From positions 1-64,000 of the forward strand of contig NZ_JBLRWZ010000001.1 in NCBI RefSeq assembly GCF_047920995.1: 64,000 bases of DNA, read 5' to 3'. Position numbers and translations under genes: made by a program. The stretch comes from Aliidiomarina sp047920995. GTDB taxonomy: Bacteria > Pseudomonadota > Gammaproteobacteria > Enterobacterales > Alteromonadaceae. How positions within the stretch are numbered: the stretch's first letter is position 1; the number at the start of each line of letters is the position of its first letter. Below are positions 7,841 through 15,352 of the stretch, piece after piece. The notes below the pieces were generated by a model. That model ran no database searches and had not been told where the DNA came from. It saw nothing but the letters and a program-made list of their open reading frames with translations.

Positions 7841-9354
7841 GGCAGATACTCCCGTACAGAAATTAGGGTGGCCCACGTGAGCGGGCTAAAGGCATGCGCC
7901 GCGAATAATCCAGCGGCTATGGAGAACACTGCGGTAGCCACTACTGGCCACAATAACAAACTATGGGTTTCAAAACGCGCAGCGGCAATTTGCTCATCTG
8001 GCCAGGGTTGATTCTGCGGCTTAAACCACAGCCGATACAGTATGGGTAAAAAGTACGCTGCGTTCAGCATGCTGCTGATAATCAACACCAGCACTGCCCA
8101 GTTCATTTCGGCGGCAAAGGCGCCACTGGCCAGATACCACTTACTAATAAAGCCTGCGGTTGGCGGCACGCCGATCATGCCAAAAGCACCAATGGTAAAG
8201 GCAATGCTGGTGAGTGGCATGCGCTTACCTGAGCCATCGAGCTCATCGATACGATGGATGCCAAGGGTTTCTGCATAGTTACCGGCACAGAAGAATAAGG
8301 TTACTTTCATAATCCCTTGGTGCAACAAATGCACCAAGCCACCGATGGTGCCGATCGGCCCAAATAAACACACCCCGAGCACAATATAAGAAACTTGGCT
8401 TACGGTTGAATAGGCCAAGCGTTTCTTCAGCTCCATTTGCCGTAGCGCCTGCAACGAGCCCCACAAGATAGTGATAGCGGCTATTATTGCCAACGGCAGC
8501 AGCACTCCCAGCTGCCAAGCAAATTCAATGCCATAAACGTTGTACACCACCCGCACAATGCCAAAGGCGCCAGCTTTTACTACCGCAACCGCATGCAACA
8601 ATGCGCTTACCGGGGCCGGGGCTACCATGGCTACAGGCAACCAACCGTGCAATGGCACTAAGGCAGCTTTCACCCCTAAGCCAACAATAAACATGAAAAA
8701 TAACACCATCAGCCAAACGCTGTATTCACTTCGTTGCTCAAAAGCTAGCAAACCGCCTGCTTCTGTGAACTCTGCGGCTTCTGCACCGAACAGCCCATAA
8801 AATAGTGCTACCGCAGTAAGTAAAACAGCGCCACCGCTGAGGGTGTAACGCAAATAAGTACGGCCCGCTTTTAACGACGCCTCGGTACCGCGATGCACCA
8901 CCAATGGGTAAGTGGATAACGTGAGCATTTCGAAAAAGATTAAAAAGGTAAACAAATTACCCGCTAGCGCGATGCCCATGGTGGAGGCCACACACAGGCT
9001 GAAGAAGCCAAAGAAGCGGCTGCGATGCGGCGAACCTTCGAGGTAGCCGATAGCATACAAGGTGGTGAACAACCACAGCACCGATGAAAGGCCGGCGAAG
9101 AGCATAGAAAGTGCATCTGCGCGGAGCAGAAAATCAATACCGGGGACAATTTCAAAGCGCGTTTCGGCGATATCGCCCACCATAATGAGCTGCAGCATAT
9201 AGGCAACAATCAGCAACTTTATTACCGCCGCACCAATGTTTAAAACACTGCGAGTACGTTGCTGCGCTTCCGGCAAGGCAAAAATAATCAGCGCAGCCAG
9301 CAGCGATGTGCCGATTACGGCAACGGGCAGCCAAAAGGTGAATTCAGGAATCAT
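7837..9354 (-). CDS. Mrp antiporter subunit D-like protein (second copy)
   Basis: A 505-residue polytopic protein of the proton-translocating NADH dehydrogenase-like family (MrpD/NuoL/NuoN). Visible features are an ion-path glutamate region in FEMLTLSTYPLVVH, the trans-membrane lysine block GLGVKAALVPLHGWLPVAM, APAPVSALLHAVAVVKAG, YSTVSQVSY and HLLHQGIMKVTLFFCAG. I choose ATG 9354 because it overlaps the stop of the upstream gene (ATGA) and has AAGGAGG 9 nt upstream; a longer frame adds 16 unsupported residues. A second MrpD-like protein in the same operon is known from the so-called group 2 Mrp systems. Confidence 0.85.
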   Translation of the reverse strand: MIPEFTFWLPVAVIGTSLLAALIIFALPEAQQRTRSVLNIGAAVIKLLIVAYMLQLIMVGDIAETRFEIVPGIDFLLRADALSMLFAGLSSVLWLFTTLYAIGYLEGSPHRSRFFGFFSLCVASTMGIALAGNLFTFLIFFEMLTLSTYPLVVHRGTEASLKAGRTYLRYTLSGGAVLLTAVALFYGLFGAEAAEFTEAGGLLAFEQRSEYSVWLMVLFFMFIVGLGVKAALVPLHGWLPVAMVAPAPVSALLHAVAVVKAGAFGIVRVVYNVYGIEFAWQLGVLLPLAIIAAITILWGSLQALRQMELKKRLAYSTVSQVSYIVLGVCLFGPIGTIGGLVHLLHQGIMKVTLFFCAGNYAETLGIHRIDELDGSGKRMPLTSIAFTIGAFGMIGVPPTAGFISKWYLASGAFAAEMNWAVLVLIISSMLNAAYFLPILYRLWFKPQNQPWPDEQIAAARFETHSLLLWPVVATAVFSIAAGLFAAHAFSPLTWATLISVREYLP

Positions 9355-10808
9355 AACCCACCTCCTTGAAAGCCGGAGCTTTGCAGCAAACTCAGTGGCC
9401 ATTGGCTAAAGAAGCCGAGTGCAATGGCTATTGCTGCAAGTGCTAGTGCGGTAAAATCAAGCGTATTTGGCGTGCTGGAAAACTCATGGGTTGCTTTTTC
9501 CGCGAACGAAATGCGGAACACACGGAACACATAAGCGGCAGTAAGTAGGCCACCTACTACCAGTAAAATAAACCACCACCACTGCTGGCTAGCCATGGCA
9601 CTTTGTAGCAACAGCCATTTGGCGTTAAAGCCGCCACTTGGGGGGAGGCCCATAATACTTACTGCGGAAAGCCCAAAGGCGAACAAGGAAATGGGAATAC
9701 GGTGGCTTACCCCGGCTAAATCGCTCACTTTGCCGTGGCCGATAGCCAAAACCAATGTGCCCACAGACATAAACATGGCGGCTTTGGCGAAGCCATGCGC
9801 CAGCAAATGCAGCATAGTACCCTGCCAAGCGAGCCCCGCTGCCACTGCGGTAGTGCCGATGGTGAGTGGAAAAAGGAGCATTAAATAGCCGAGCTGGGCA
9901 ACAGTGGAATAGGCTACCAGCATTTTTATTTGCGCCGTTTTATACGCCTGCCAACTGCCCCACAGGATGGCGCCAGCCCCCAGCACACCGAGGCCCTGCG
10001 CCGCGCTGTAAAGCACCACATGGGTGTTGATTGCAGACGCCATATCAAGCCAAACGCGCGCCAAAATATAGAACGATGCCTTTACTACGAGCGCAGAAAG
10101 CAAGGCACTTACCGGTGCCAATGCGCCACCATGGGCGGGCGGTAACCAATAGTGCAACGGGAATATGGCCGTTTTCAGCAGCAAGCCGATGCTGATTAAG
10201 CCTATCGCCACAAAGGTGCTGATATTGGTATCGAGCAATTCGCCAAGTTGCGGAATAGCTAGGGTGCCGTAGGTGCCGTATAGAATAGCCACGCCGGCCA
10301 AATAGGCGAGCGAGCCCAACAATGCCGCGTACAGATAACGCAACGCCGCATGCAGCGCGGGCTTTTCGCCGGTTAAAGTAACCATACCCACGGCGGCAAG
10401 CCCGAGCAACTCGAGGCCCACGTATAAATTAAACAGATCGCCCGCTAGCCAAATACCATTTAACGATGCCAATAAAAACCAAAACAGCGGCCAAAAATAG
10501 GTTTGTTCGTGCTCATAACGTTGCAAATAGCTTTGCGCATAGATGGCAACAAACATTGCCACAACGGCGCTTAAACTGATGAGCGTTACGCTTACCCCAT
10601 CCGCGATTAAGGCAATGCCCAGCGGCGCCTGCCAATCACCAAGCGCGTACTCGATAGGGCCATTCACATACACATCGAAGGTGAGCAGCAATGCAGCGCC
10701 CACTTGCAGCAACAACCCCGCGCGAATCGTGAGCGAAAGCCAGCGGTGAGGCAGTAAAATGCATAATATCGCCCACGCCAGCGGGATAATTAACAACAAC
10801 GGCATCAT
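9351..10808 (-). CDS. mrpD: Mrp antiporter subunit D
   Basis: This 485-residue polytopic membrane subunit is homologous to complex I antiporter-like subunits. Family blocks are visible: GLELLGLAAVGMVTLTG, LLLKTAIFPLHYWLPPAHGGALAPVSALLSALVVKA (split here into its two motif parts KTAIFPLHYWLPPAH and PVSALLSALVVKA), AYSTVAQLGYL and HLLAHGFAKAAMFM. Its start codon overlaps the mrpC stop as ATGA. Together with MrpA-type and the other D-like protein it is expected to carry Na+ or K+ against H+ across the inner membrane. Confidence 0.88.
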   Translation of the reverse strand: MMPLLLIIPLAWAILCILLPHRWLSLTIRAGLLLQVGAALLLTFDVYVNGPIEYALGDWQAPLGIALIADGVSVTLISLSAVVAMFVAIYAQSYLQRYEHEQTYFWPLFWFLLASLNGIWLAGDLFNLYVGLELLGLAAVGMVTLTGEKPALHAALRYLYAALLGSLAYLAGVAILYGTYGTLAIPQLGELLDTNISTFVAIGLISIGLLLKTAIFPLHYWLPPAHGGALAPVSALLSALVVKASFYILARVWLDMASAINTHVVLYSAAQGLGVLGAGAILWGSWQAYKTAQIKMLVAYSTVAQLGYLMLLFPLTIGTTAVAAGLAWQGTMLHLLAHGFAKAAMFMSVGTLVLAIGHGKVSDLAGVSHRIPISLFAFGLSAVSIMGLPPSGGFNAKWLLLQSAMASQQWWWFILLVVGGLLTAAYVFRVFRISFAEKATHEFSSTPNTLDFTALALAAIAIALGFFSQWPLSLLQSSGFQGGGL

Positions 10809-11230
10809 TGCGGATCACCGTTTTTGAGATTGGGGTCAGTGAGGTCGGTGTCAGTGACGGCGGTGTCAGAGACGGTGGTGTCAGAGACGGCGGTGTCAGA
10901 CCCCGTTCTCTCCGCCCCCTTGTTTTCAGCGGCCAAAGCGGCCACCACGCTAGCCAAAGCAAAGCGGCGAATTACTACGAGCGCCAGCGCTGTTGCGGAA
11001 ACTGCAACTACAATTCCAGTAAGCACTAACGCCTGCGGCACCGCATCGGCAGCACCGTTGTTTTGCGTTTGCGCCATGCCAACCATCACTAAAAACACCC
11101 CTGAACCCATGATATTGAAGGCCAAGAGTTTCTTGAGCAGGCGTTTACTTAGCAGAAACGCTAATAATGACAAGGCAATGAGCGCAGCCCCGATGGCGGC
11201 GTACCATAAATCCACCGAGAAGCTAATCAT
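10805..11230 (-). CDS. mrpC: Mrp antiporter subunit C with repeat-derived C-terminal tail
   Basis: MrpC is a three-helix NuoK homologue, and residues 1-105 show the usual pattern (LLKKLLAFNIMGSGVFLVMV, PQALVLTGIVVAVSATALAL). The ATG at 11230 is chosen because a GGAGG lies 7 nt upstream and it opens directly into a family-typical first helix; the frame is open 17 codons further up without support. The C-terminal tail after about residue 117 is odd. It is a pentapeptide repeat of the form (S/T)D-T/P-x-x, with SDTAV, SDTTV, SDTAV, TDTDL and TDPNL in a row. This tail is encoded by REP-like DNA that matches the intergenic element bracketing the operon. Confidence 0.86.
   Translation of the reverse strand: MISFSVDLWYAAIGAALIALSLLAFLLSKRLLKKLLAFNIMGSGVFLVMVGMAQTQNNGAADAVPQALVLTGIVVAVSATALALVVIRRFALASVVAALAAENKGAERTGSDTAVSDTTVSDTAVTDTDLTDPNLKNGDPQ
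10827..10900. repeat. REP-like half-site with 15-bp tandem repeats inside mrpC
   Basis: GAGATTGGGGTCAGTGAGG at 10826-10844 matches the terminal half-site of the elements at 6535-6553 and 13704-13722 (in inverse orientation). It is followed by three to four 15-bp units of the type GTGTCAGAGACGGCG up to about 10900, where GACCCCGTTCTC resembles the opposite half-site. All units keep the mrpC reading frame. Confidence 0.78.
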
Positions 11231-12392
11231 GATCAGCCTCCGTTTTACCGCTATCGCCAGGTGGCTTATTACCAACGCCATGATCTGAGCCCACCCTGCT
11301 AGCGCTCTTTACAGAGCGTTGCGAGCTTTTAGCATTAGGCTCGGCACCATCGCTGGGCGAATGCACAAACAAACTTAGCAAGGTGAGGCCGATAGAAAAC
11401 GTAAGCATGGCTTCAATAAAGAAGATTAAGGAGCCTGCCCAGCCATCGGGATAATTTAAAAATGGTCTACCGCCGAACATCACGCTGGCCGCAACGGTAA
11501 GAAATACGAGGAAGCCCAGTACCAAGCCAAACCGCAGCAGTTGATCAACGCGGCTAGCAATGTTGTAACCCGCTAAACGGGCGATAACACCCGCCGCAGC
11601 TATTAAGGCACCAGCCTGAAAAGCGCCGCCTGGCATGGTTGAGCCGGCCCATAATATGTAGCCGCCGGTTACCAACACTAGGGGAATTAAACGCTGCGTG
11701 AAGTTAAGCAGGATTGGATCGTTACCACTGCCCTCAGTGATTACGCCGGCATAAGCCGCTTGCCGGGCCGTAATTAATGCGGTACTGGGCGCTTGTTGTT
11801 CATTACTATTGCTGGGAATACGCAAGGAAAGGCCAATAATTACTGCCACCAGCAGCACCGCTACTTCTAACAAGGTATCGTAACTACGGAAATTCAGCAG
11901 TACGGCGGTAATCGGATGTTCGATACCCGCATCAGGGATCCCTTCGGCAACCATGATCGGCAAATTAACCAAAGCCTCTGGGCGCATCAATAGCGCCGCT
12001 TGCAAGGCGATTAAGATGCATAGAGCAAGCAAGCCAACCGCCAAAAAACGGAGGTTTTCGTAACCCACACCATTGTTATTTTGCGCAGCGCACGCGCGAG
12101 TGCTGGTAAATGTGTTGAGCAACTGCTGATCTACCGGCGGCAGCTTGCCGGCAGCGGTTTTCTTCGCGCGCAACACACTCAAGGTGTCGAGCAATAATAC
12201 ACCGGTTAAGCCGGCGCCAATTGCGGCCTCTGCGAGCGCCAGATCGGGAGCCTGCAAGCGCACCCATGCCAACGCCAATAGTACGCCAAACACTACAAAC
12301 ATTACGATGGCGCGAAACAGATCTGCCGACCAAAACACGCCTGCAGCCGCCAGCAACATACCGAGCCCGAGCAAGATATCAAATGCGATCAT
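11223..12392 (-). CDS. mrpB: Mrp antiporter subunit B fused to MrpA C-terminal (DUF4040) region
   Basis: The 389-residue membrane protein combines several modules. Residues 1-75 are DUF4040/MbhD-like (LALAWVRLQAPDLALAEAAIG), matching the C-terminal part of long MrpA proteins. A central MbhE-like pair of helices contains ITAVLLNFRSYDTLLEVAVLL. A MrpB domain follows from about residue 235 (PLVLVTGGYILWAGSTMPGG, FQAGALIAAAGVIARLAGYN). Its start overlaps the mrpG stop (ATGA). The fusion explains why no full-length MrpA is present: its C-terminal part is here, and the channel part is represented by the antiporter-like gene at 6551-7840. Confidence 0.85.
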   Translation of the reverse strand: MIAFDILLGLGMLLAAAGVFWSADLFRAIVMFVVFGVLLALAWVRLQAPDLALAEAAIGAGLTGVLLLDTLSVLRAKKTAAGKLPPVDQQLLNTFTSTRACAAQNNNGVGYENLRFLAVGLLALCILIALQAALLMRPEALVNLPIMVAEGIPDAGIEHPITAVLLNFRSYDTLLEVAVLLVAVIIGLSLRIPSNSNEQQAPSTALITARQAAYAGVITEGSGNDPILLNFTQRLIPLVLVTGGYILWAGSTMPGGAFQAGALIAAAGVIARLAGYNIASRVDQLLRFGLVLGFLVFLTVAASVMFGGRPFLNYPDGWAGSLIFFIEAMLTFSIGLTLLSLFVHSPSDGAEPNAKSSQRSVKSASRVGSDHGVGNKPPGDSGKTEADHD

Positions 12393-12682
12393 GCGTTTGG
12401 CTCCTCGTTTTGCAGCTTGTTGGCAACCAGATATGCAGACACCGAACTAGCCGCCAGTATCAGCACCCAGCACAGCAGGATTTTTAGCGCTTGTTGCGGC
12501 GAGTTGGCGAACGGCAGTAAGCCCACGATTAGCATGCCCAAGCCGAGGTTATCGGCCTTGGTAAGCGCATGAATGCGAGTGTAGGTATCAGGGAAACGCA
12601 GTAAACCGATACTGCCAACTAAAAAGAACAGCACACCAGCACCAATCAGGAACATTTGCACAACAGTTAGGAGTAAACTCAT
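12389..12682 (-). CDS. mrpG: Mrp antiporter subunit G
   Basis: A 97-residue membrane protein with three predicted helices and the MnhG/PhaG signature GSIGLLRFPDTYTRIHALTKADNLG. It overlaps mrpF by one base (TAATG) and mrpB by four (ATGA), so translation is probably coupled. MrpG is a small structural subunit of the hetero-oligomeric antiporter. Confidence 0.9.
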   Translation of the reverse strand: MSLLLTVVQMFLIGAGVLFFLVGSIGLLRFPDTYTRIHALTKADNLGLGMLIVGLLPFANSPQQALKILLCWVLILAASSVSAYLVANKLQNEEPNA

Positions 12683-13002
12683 TAGCCCTCCTTCTCGATC
12701 GCTTCGGTATCAGTTTTAGCGCTCAGGGAGCTTGTATCTGCTGCACTTTGCTCTAGTTTTAAACGCCGTACAAAGGCAAGAATGGCAACCGCGGCCAACA
12801 ACGAGAGTACCAGTGCGATATCAAACAGCGCGCTATTATCAGTAATCACGGCCAGTAGTAATACGATGCCCACGCCAGTAGTACCAAACAATTGCGCAGC
12901 GAGCATACGATCGGCAGCGCCTGGGCCACGCCACACACGAATTAATCCGAGCAATAGTGATAACAACAGCACGAGTGCCGCAATAGTAAGAAAATCAGCC
13001 AT
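12682..13002 (-). CDS. mrpF: Mrp antiporter subunit F
   Basis: A 106-residue three-helix membrane protein with the MrpF core LGLIRVWRGPGAADRMLAAQLFG and DNSALFDIALVLSLLA. ATG 13002 is selected because CGGAGG lies just upstream and it overlaps the mrpE stop by 8 bp; the frame extends seven more codons without support. The charged C-terminal tail (SLSAKTDTEAIEKEG) is longer than usual. Confidence 0.9.
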   Translation of the reverse strand: MADFLTIAALVLLLSLLLGLIRVWRGPGAADRMLAAQLFGTTGVGIVLLLAVITDNSALFDIALVLSLLAAVAILAFVRRLKLEQSAADTSSLSAKTDTEAIEKEG

Positions 13003-13543
13003 GCGTGCCTCCGTTTCGTTCACCTTCCTGTTCGGCTAATACCACACCAAATAGGCGTGCCACCACGCGCTCGGTGGCGGCGCAATCATCGGCGATATTT
13101 AATGCTGTATCCAACACGTGCAAACGTAGGGTTGTGGCCTGCTTGGTTGGGAATTTTGCAGCCGATAAAGTACCCGGCAATAAACTTACCAAGAGCATAA
13201 AGAAGTATTGCGGCCCGCCTTCCGGCAAACGAAATTGATAATCGTAGAAACCTGGTTGCAGCGGCATGCTAGGGCTTAACGTGCGTTTGGCAACATCTAT
13301 ACCGGCGAGCAAAGAGCGGCCTAAGAAAAAAGCCATGAATTGCGGGATGCCACGCCATTGGATTGCGGAAATGAATTTTGCGGAATTCGGGCTGCGAGCT
13401 ATTACCGCCACCCAACTTGCGAGCAAGGCCATGGGTAAGCCTATATACCAACCTCGACCAAAAAAGGCATCAGCGCTGCCGGTGAGAACCCACCACAGTG
13501 CCAACATCAACAACAAAACCTGCCCGAAGTTATTTCGCCTCAT
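12995..13543 (-). CDS. mrpE: Mrp antiporter subunit E
   Basis: A 182-residue MnhE/PhaE-family protein and the first gene of the mrp operon. Two N-terminal trans-membrane helices (LLLMLALWWVLTGSADAFF and the following one) precede a cytoplasmic domain with VAKRTLSPSMPLQPGFYDYQ, SLLPGTLSA and a histidine/leucine-rich segment (LHVLDT). There is no recognisable Shine-Dalgarno before ATG 13543. The predicted promoter places transcription initiation at or next to the start codon, so the mRNA may be leaderless. Confidence 0.86.
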   Translation of the reverse strand: MRRNNFGQVLLLMLALWWVLTGSADAFFGRGWYIGLPMALLASWVAVIARSPNSAKFISAIQWRGIPQFMAFFLGRSLLAGIDVAKRTLSPSMPLQPGFYDYQFRLPEGGPQYFFMLLVSLLPGTLSAAKFPTKQATTLRLHVLDTALNIADDCAATERVVARLFGVVLAEQEGERNGGTHG

Positions 13544-13549
13544 ACTTTC

Positions 13550-13578
13550 AATCTATGGTGTTTCTTACCGTTTTTCAA
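13550..13578 (-). promoter_or_regulatory. Predicted mrp operon promoter abutting a REP-like element
   Basis: Reading the minus strand, -35 TTGAAA (13573-13578) and -10 TAGATT (13550-13555) are separated by exactly 17 nt. The -10 box ends only 6 nt before the mrpE ATG, which predicts initiation at the start codon. The -35 box touches the edge of the repeat at 13578-13722. Confidence 0.45.
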
Positions 13579-13722
13579 GAGAATGGGGTCAGTGAGCACG
13601 ATCACTGACCCCACTCTTCGCCGCCAAGAGCTACCCGCCATATGGCGTAAGGGTTGGCGGTGAGTTTTCTCTGTCCCTAAAAAGTTTGGGGACGGAGACG
13701 CGCCTCACTGACCCCAATCTTA
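13578..13722. repeat. REP/BIME-like element, copy 2 (5' side of mrp operon)
   Basis: It has the same architecture and orientation as copy 1. A palindrome TGGGGTCAGTGA / TCACTGACCCCA (13584-13595 and 13602-13613) comes first. A spacer with TTTTCTCTGTCCC at 13665-13677 and GGGGACGGAGACG facing it follows. The terminal 19-bp CTCACTGACCCCAATCTTA (13704-13722) is identical to that of copy 1. The last three bases complement the TAA stop of the DASS transporter gene. Confidence 0.82.
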
Positions 13723-15114
13723 AGCAACAAAAACCATCACCACGAAGGCAGTGATTACGGCGAGAATTACGTTGAGCATTACGCCCTCGCGGGCCATTTC
13801 TTTGATGGTGATGCGCCCTGAGGCGAATACGATTGAGTTGGGTGGTGTTGCTACGGGTAAGCAGAACGCGCAGCTGCAGGCGATAGCCGCGGGTATCATG
13901 AGCACTTCGATGGGCAAGCCGCTGGAAGCAGCTGTGGCAGCGAGTATAGGCATCAGTAGCGTGGCGGTGGCGGTATTCGAGGTAACCTCGGTTAAGAAGG
14001 ATACGCTGATGGCGATCAAGAACACCAGCAGCCACAGCGGTATGCCAGTAAATTGCCCTAAGGCGCCACCAATAATTTCGCCTAAACCGCTTTGCATGAT
14101 GCCGGCAGCAAGGCATATGCCACCGGCGAACAACAGTAGAATGCCCCACGGAATATCTACGGCCTGCTCCCAGGTTAGCAAGCGCCCACCTTTGCCATTA
14201 CTCACCACAAACATGGCCACAACACCAGCTAACGCAATGGTGGAATCACCCACCAATGGCGTGCCTACCATTGCGGTCCAGCCGCCGAAAGGCTCGGTGC
14301 GAAACACCCATAAAAATATTACTGCGCCGAATACCATAAGCACCCGTTTTTCATAGCTACTCATCGTACCCAACTTTGGCAATTCCAGTGGCATCGCCAA
14401 CTGCAAACCGCGGGTAAGCCAAAAGCCAATCACCGGTAACCCGATCAATACCATGGGCACACCAATACCCATCCAGCGTGCAAAGCCAAAGGATTCGCCC
14501 GAGATTTGTTCGTAAATGGAGGCGAAAATTAAATTCGGTGGCGTACCAATTAAGGTAGCAACGCCACCTAGCGAAGCGCTATAGGCTAACCCTAGCAGTA
14601 ATGCGCGCTGAAAGCGGTGATCTTCGCTGGCTTCTGCCAAGGCTAAGGCCACGGGCAACAGCGCCAGTACCGCTGCGGTATTCGAAATCCACATGGATAA
14701 CACAGCTGTAGCCATCATAAACGAAAGGATTAAGCGGCGGCCATCTGAGGCCCCTACAAAACGAATCAGGTTGAGCGCCATGCGCCGATGCACACCGGAA
14801 ACCTCTACGGCTTTGGCGAGCATAAACGCGCCCATGAAGAGAATAATAATGTGGTCGCCAAGCGAGCGGCTGGCTTCTTGAAAGCTAAGAATGCCACCTA
14901 GTGGCAGCAGCACAAAGGGCAACAACGAGGTTACTGGTAATGGTAAGGCTTCGGTAATCCACCACCATGCCACCCACACTACGCACCCGAGGGTCCATGC
15001 GGCTGGCGCAGCCATGCCCGACATTGTTGCTACGGCATAGGCAATAGCGGCGATAATAGGCCCTAAGGCGATATGGCTCACCGCTAATGTTGGCTTGTTG
15101 GCTAATTCGCTCAC
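13720..15114 (-). CDS. SLC13/DASS-family Na+-coupled anion transporter
   Basis: A polytopic transporter of about 464 residues from the divalent anion:Na+ symporter family, which takes up dicarboxylates, sulfate or similar anions. The duplicated family signatures are present: WISNTAAVLALLP with LIGTPPNLIF in the first half, and VTSNTATATLLMP with PVATPPNSIVF in the second. The start is placed at GTG 15114 (MSELANKPT), because GGAAGG lies 5 nt upstream; upstream in-frame ATG 15144 and GTG 15162 lack good sites. The TAA stop coincides with the end of the REP-like element. The substrate cannot be decided from sequence. It is divergent from the DUF3149 micro-protein gene. Confidence 0.82.
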   Translation of the reverse strand: MSELANKPTLAVSHIALGPIIAAIAYAVATMSGMAAPAAWTLGCVVWVAWWWITEALPLPVTSLLPFVLLPLGGILSFQEASRSLGDHIIILFMGAFMLAKAVEVSGVHRRMALNLIRFVGASDGRRLILSFMMATAVLSMWISNTAAVLALLPVALALAEASEDHRFQRALLLGLAYSASLGGVATLIGTPPNLIFASIYEQISGESFGFARWMGIGVPMVLIGLPVIGFWLTRGLQLAMPLELPKLGTMSSYEKRVLMVFGAVIFLWVFRTEPFGGWTAMVGTPLVGDSTIALAGVVAMFVVSNGKGGRLLTWEQAVDIPWGILLLFAGGICLAAGIMQSGLGEIIGGALGQFTGIPLWLLVFLIAISVSFLTEVTSNTATATLLMPILAATAASSGLPIEVLMIPAAIACSCAFCLPVATPPNSIVFASGRITIKEMAREGVMLNVILAVITAFVVMVFVA

Positions 15115-15205
15115 TTTTCCTTCCTTAATATTGATCTGCGTCATCTCAGCGCAGCAAAACACCTTTTATACTGCACATATTCCAACCAATAAGAGGGTTT
15201 TCACA

Positions 15206-15349
15206 ATGAACCTACTACAAGATTTCTTTCGCGATCCAGTTATTTTCTTTTCTTTCACTGGTTTAGCTGTAGTTTTAGGGATCTGCATTTTTTATGCGAT
15301 CTATTTCATCTACAAAATCAAAGATGAATCGAGCAGTGATGCCAGCTAA
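15206..15349 (+). CDS. DUF3149 small membrane protein
   Basis: A 47-residue protein with one trans-membrane helix (residues about 12-35). The N-terminal pattern LLQDFFRDPVIFFSFTGLA and the aromatic IFYAIYFIYKIKD end match the small DUF3149 family of gammaproteobacteria. The start is ATG 15206 with AGAGGG 9 nt upstream. Its function is unknown. It is convergent with the next gene, only 3 bp separating the two stop codons, and divergent from the DASS transporter. Confidence 0.72.
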   Translation: MNLLQDFFRDPVIFFSFTGLAVVLGICIFYAIYFIYKIKDESSSDAS

Positions 15350-15352
15350 CAG

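Noticed and set aside
6408..13722. Interpretation of the mrp region as a genomic island with integrase.
   Set aside because: No integrase, transposase, tRNA-end duplication or codon-usage break is seen; only the bracketing repeats support mobility.
13751..14356. 201-codon plus-strand frame over the DASS transporter gene.
   Set aside because: It lies antisense to a well-conserved transporter and its product is compositionally biased (Ser/Ala/Thr/Pro) without family motifs.
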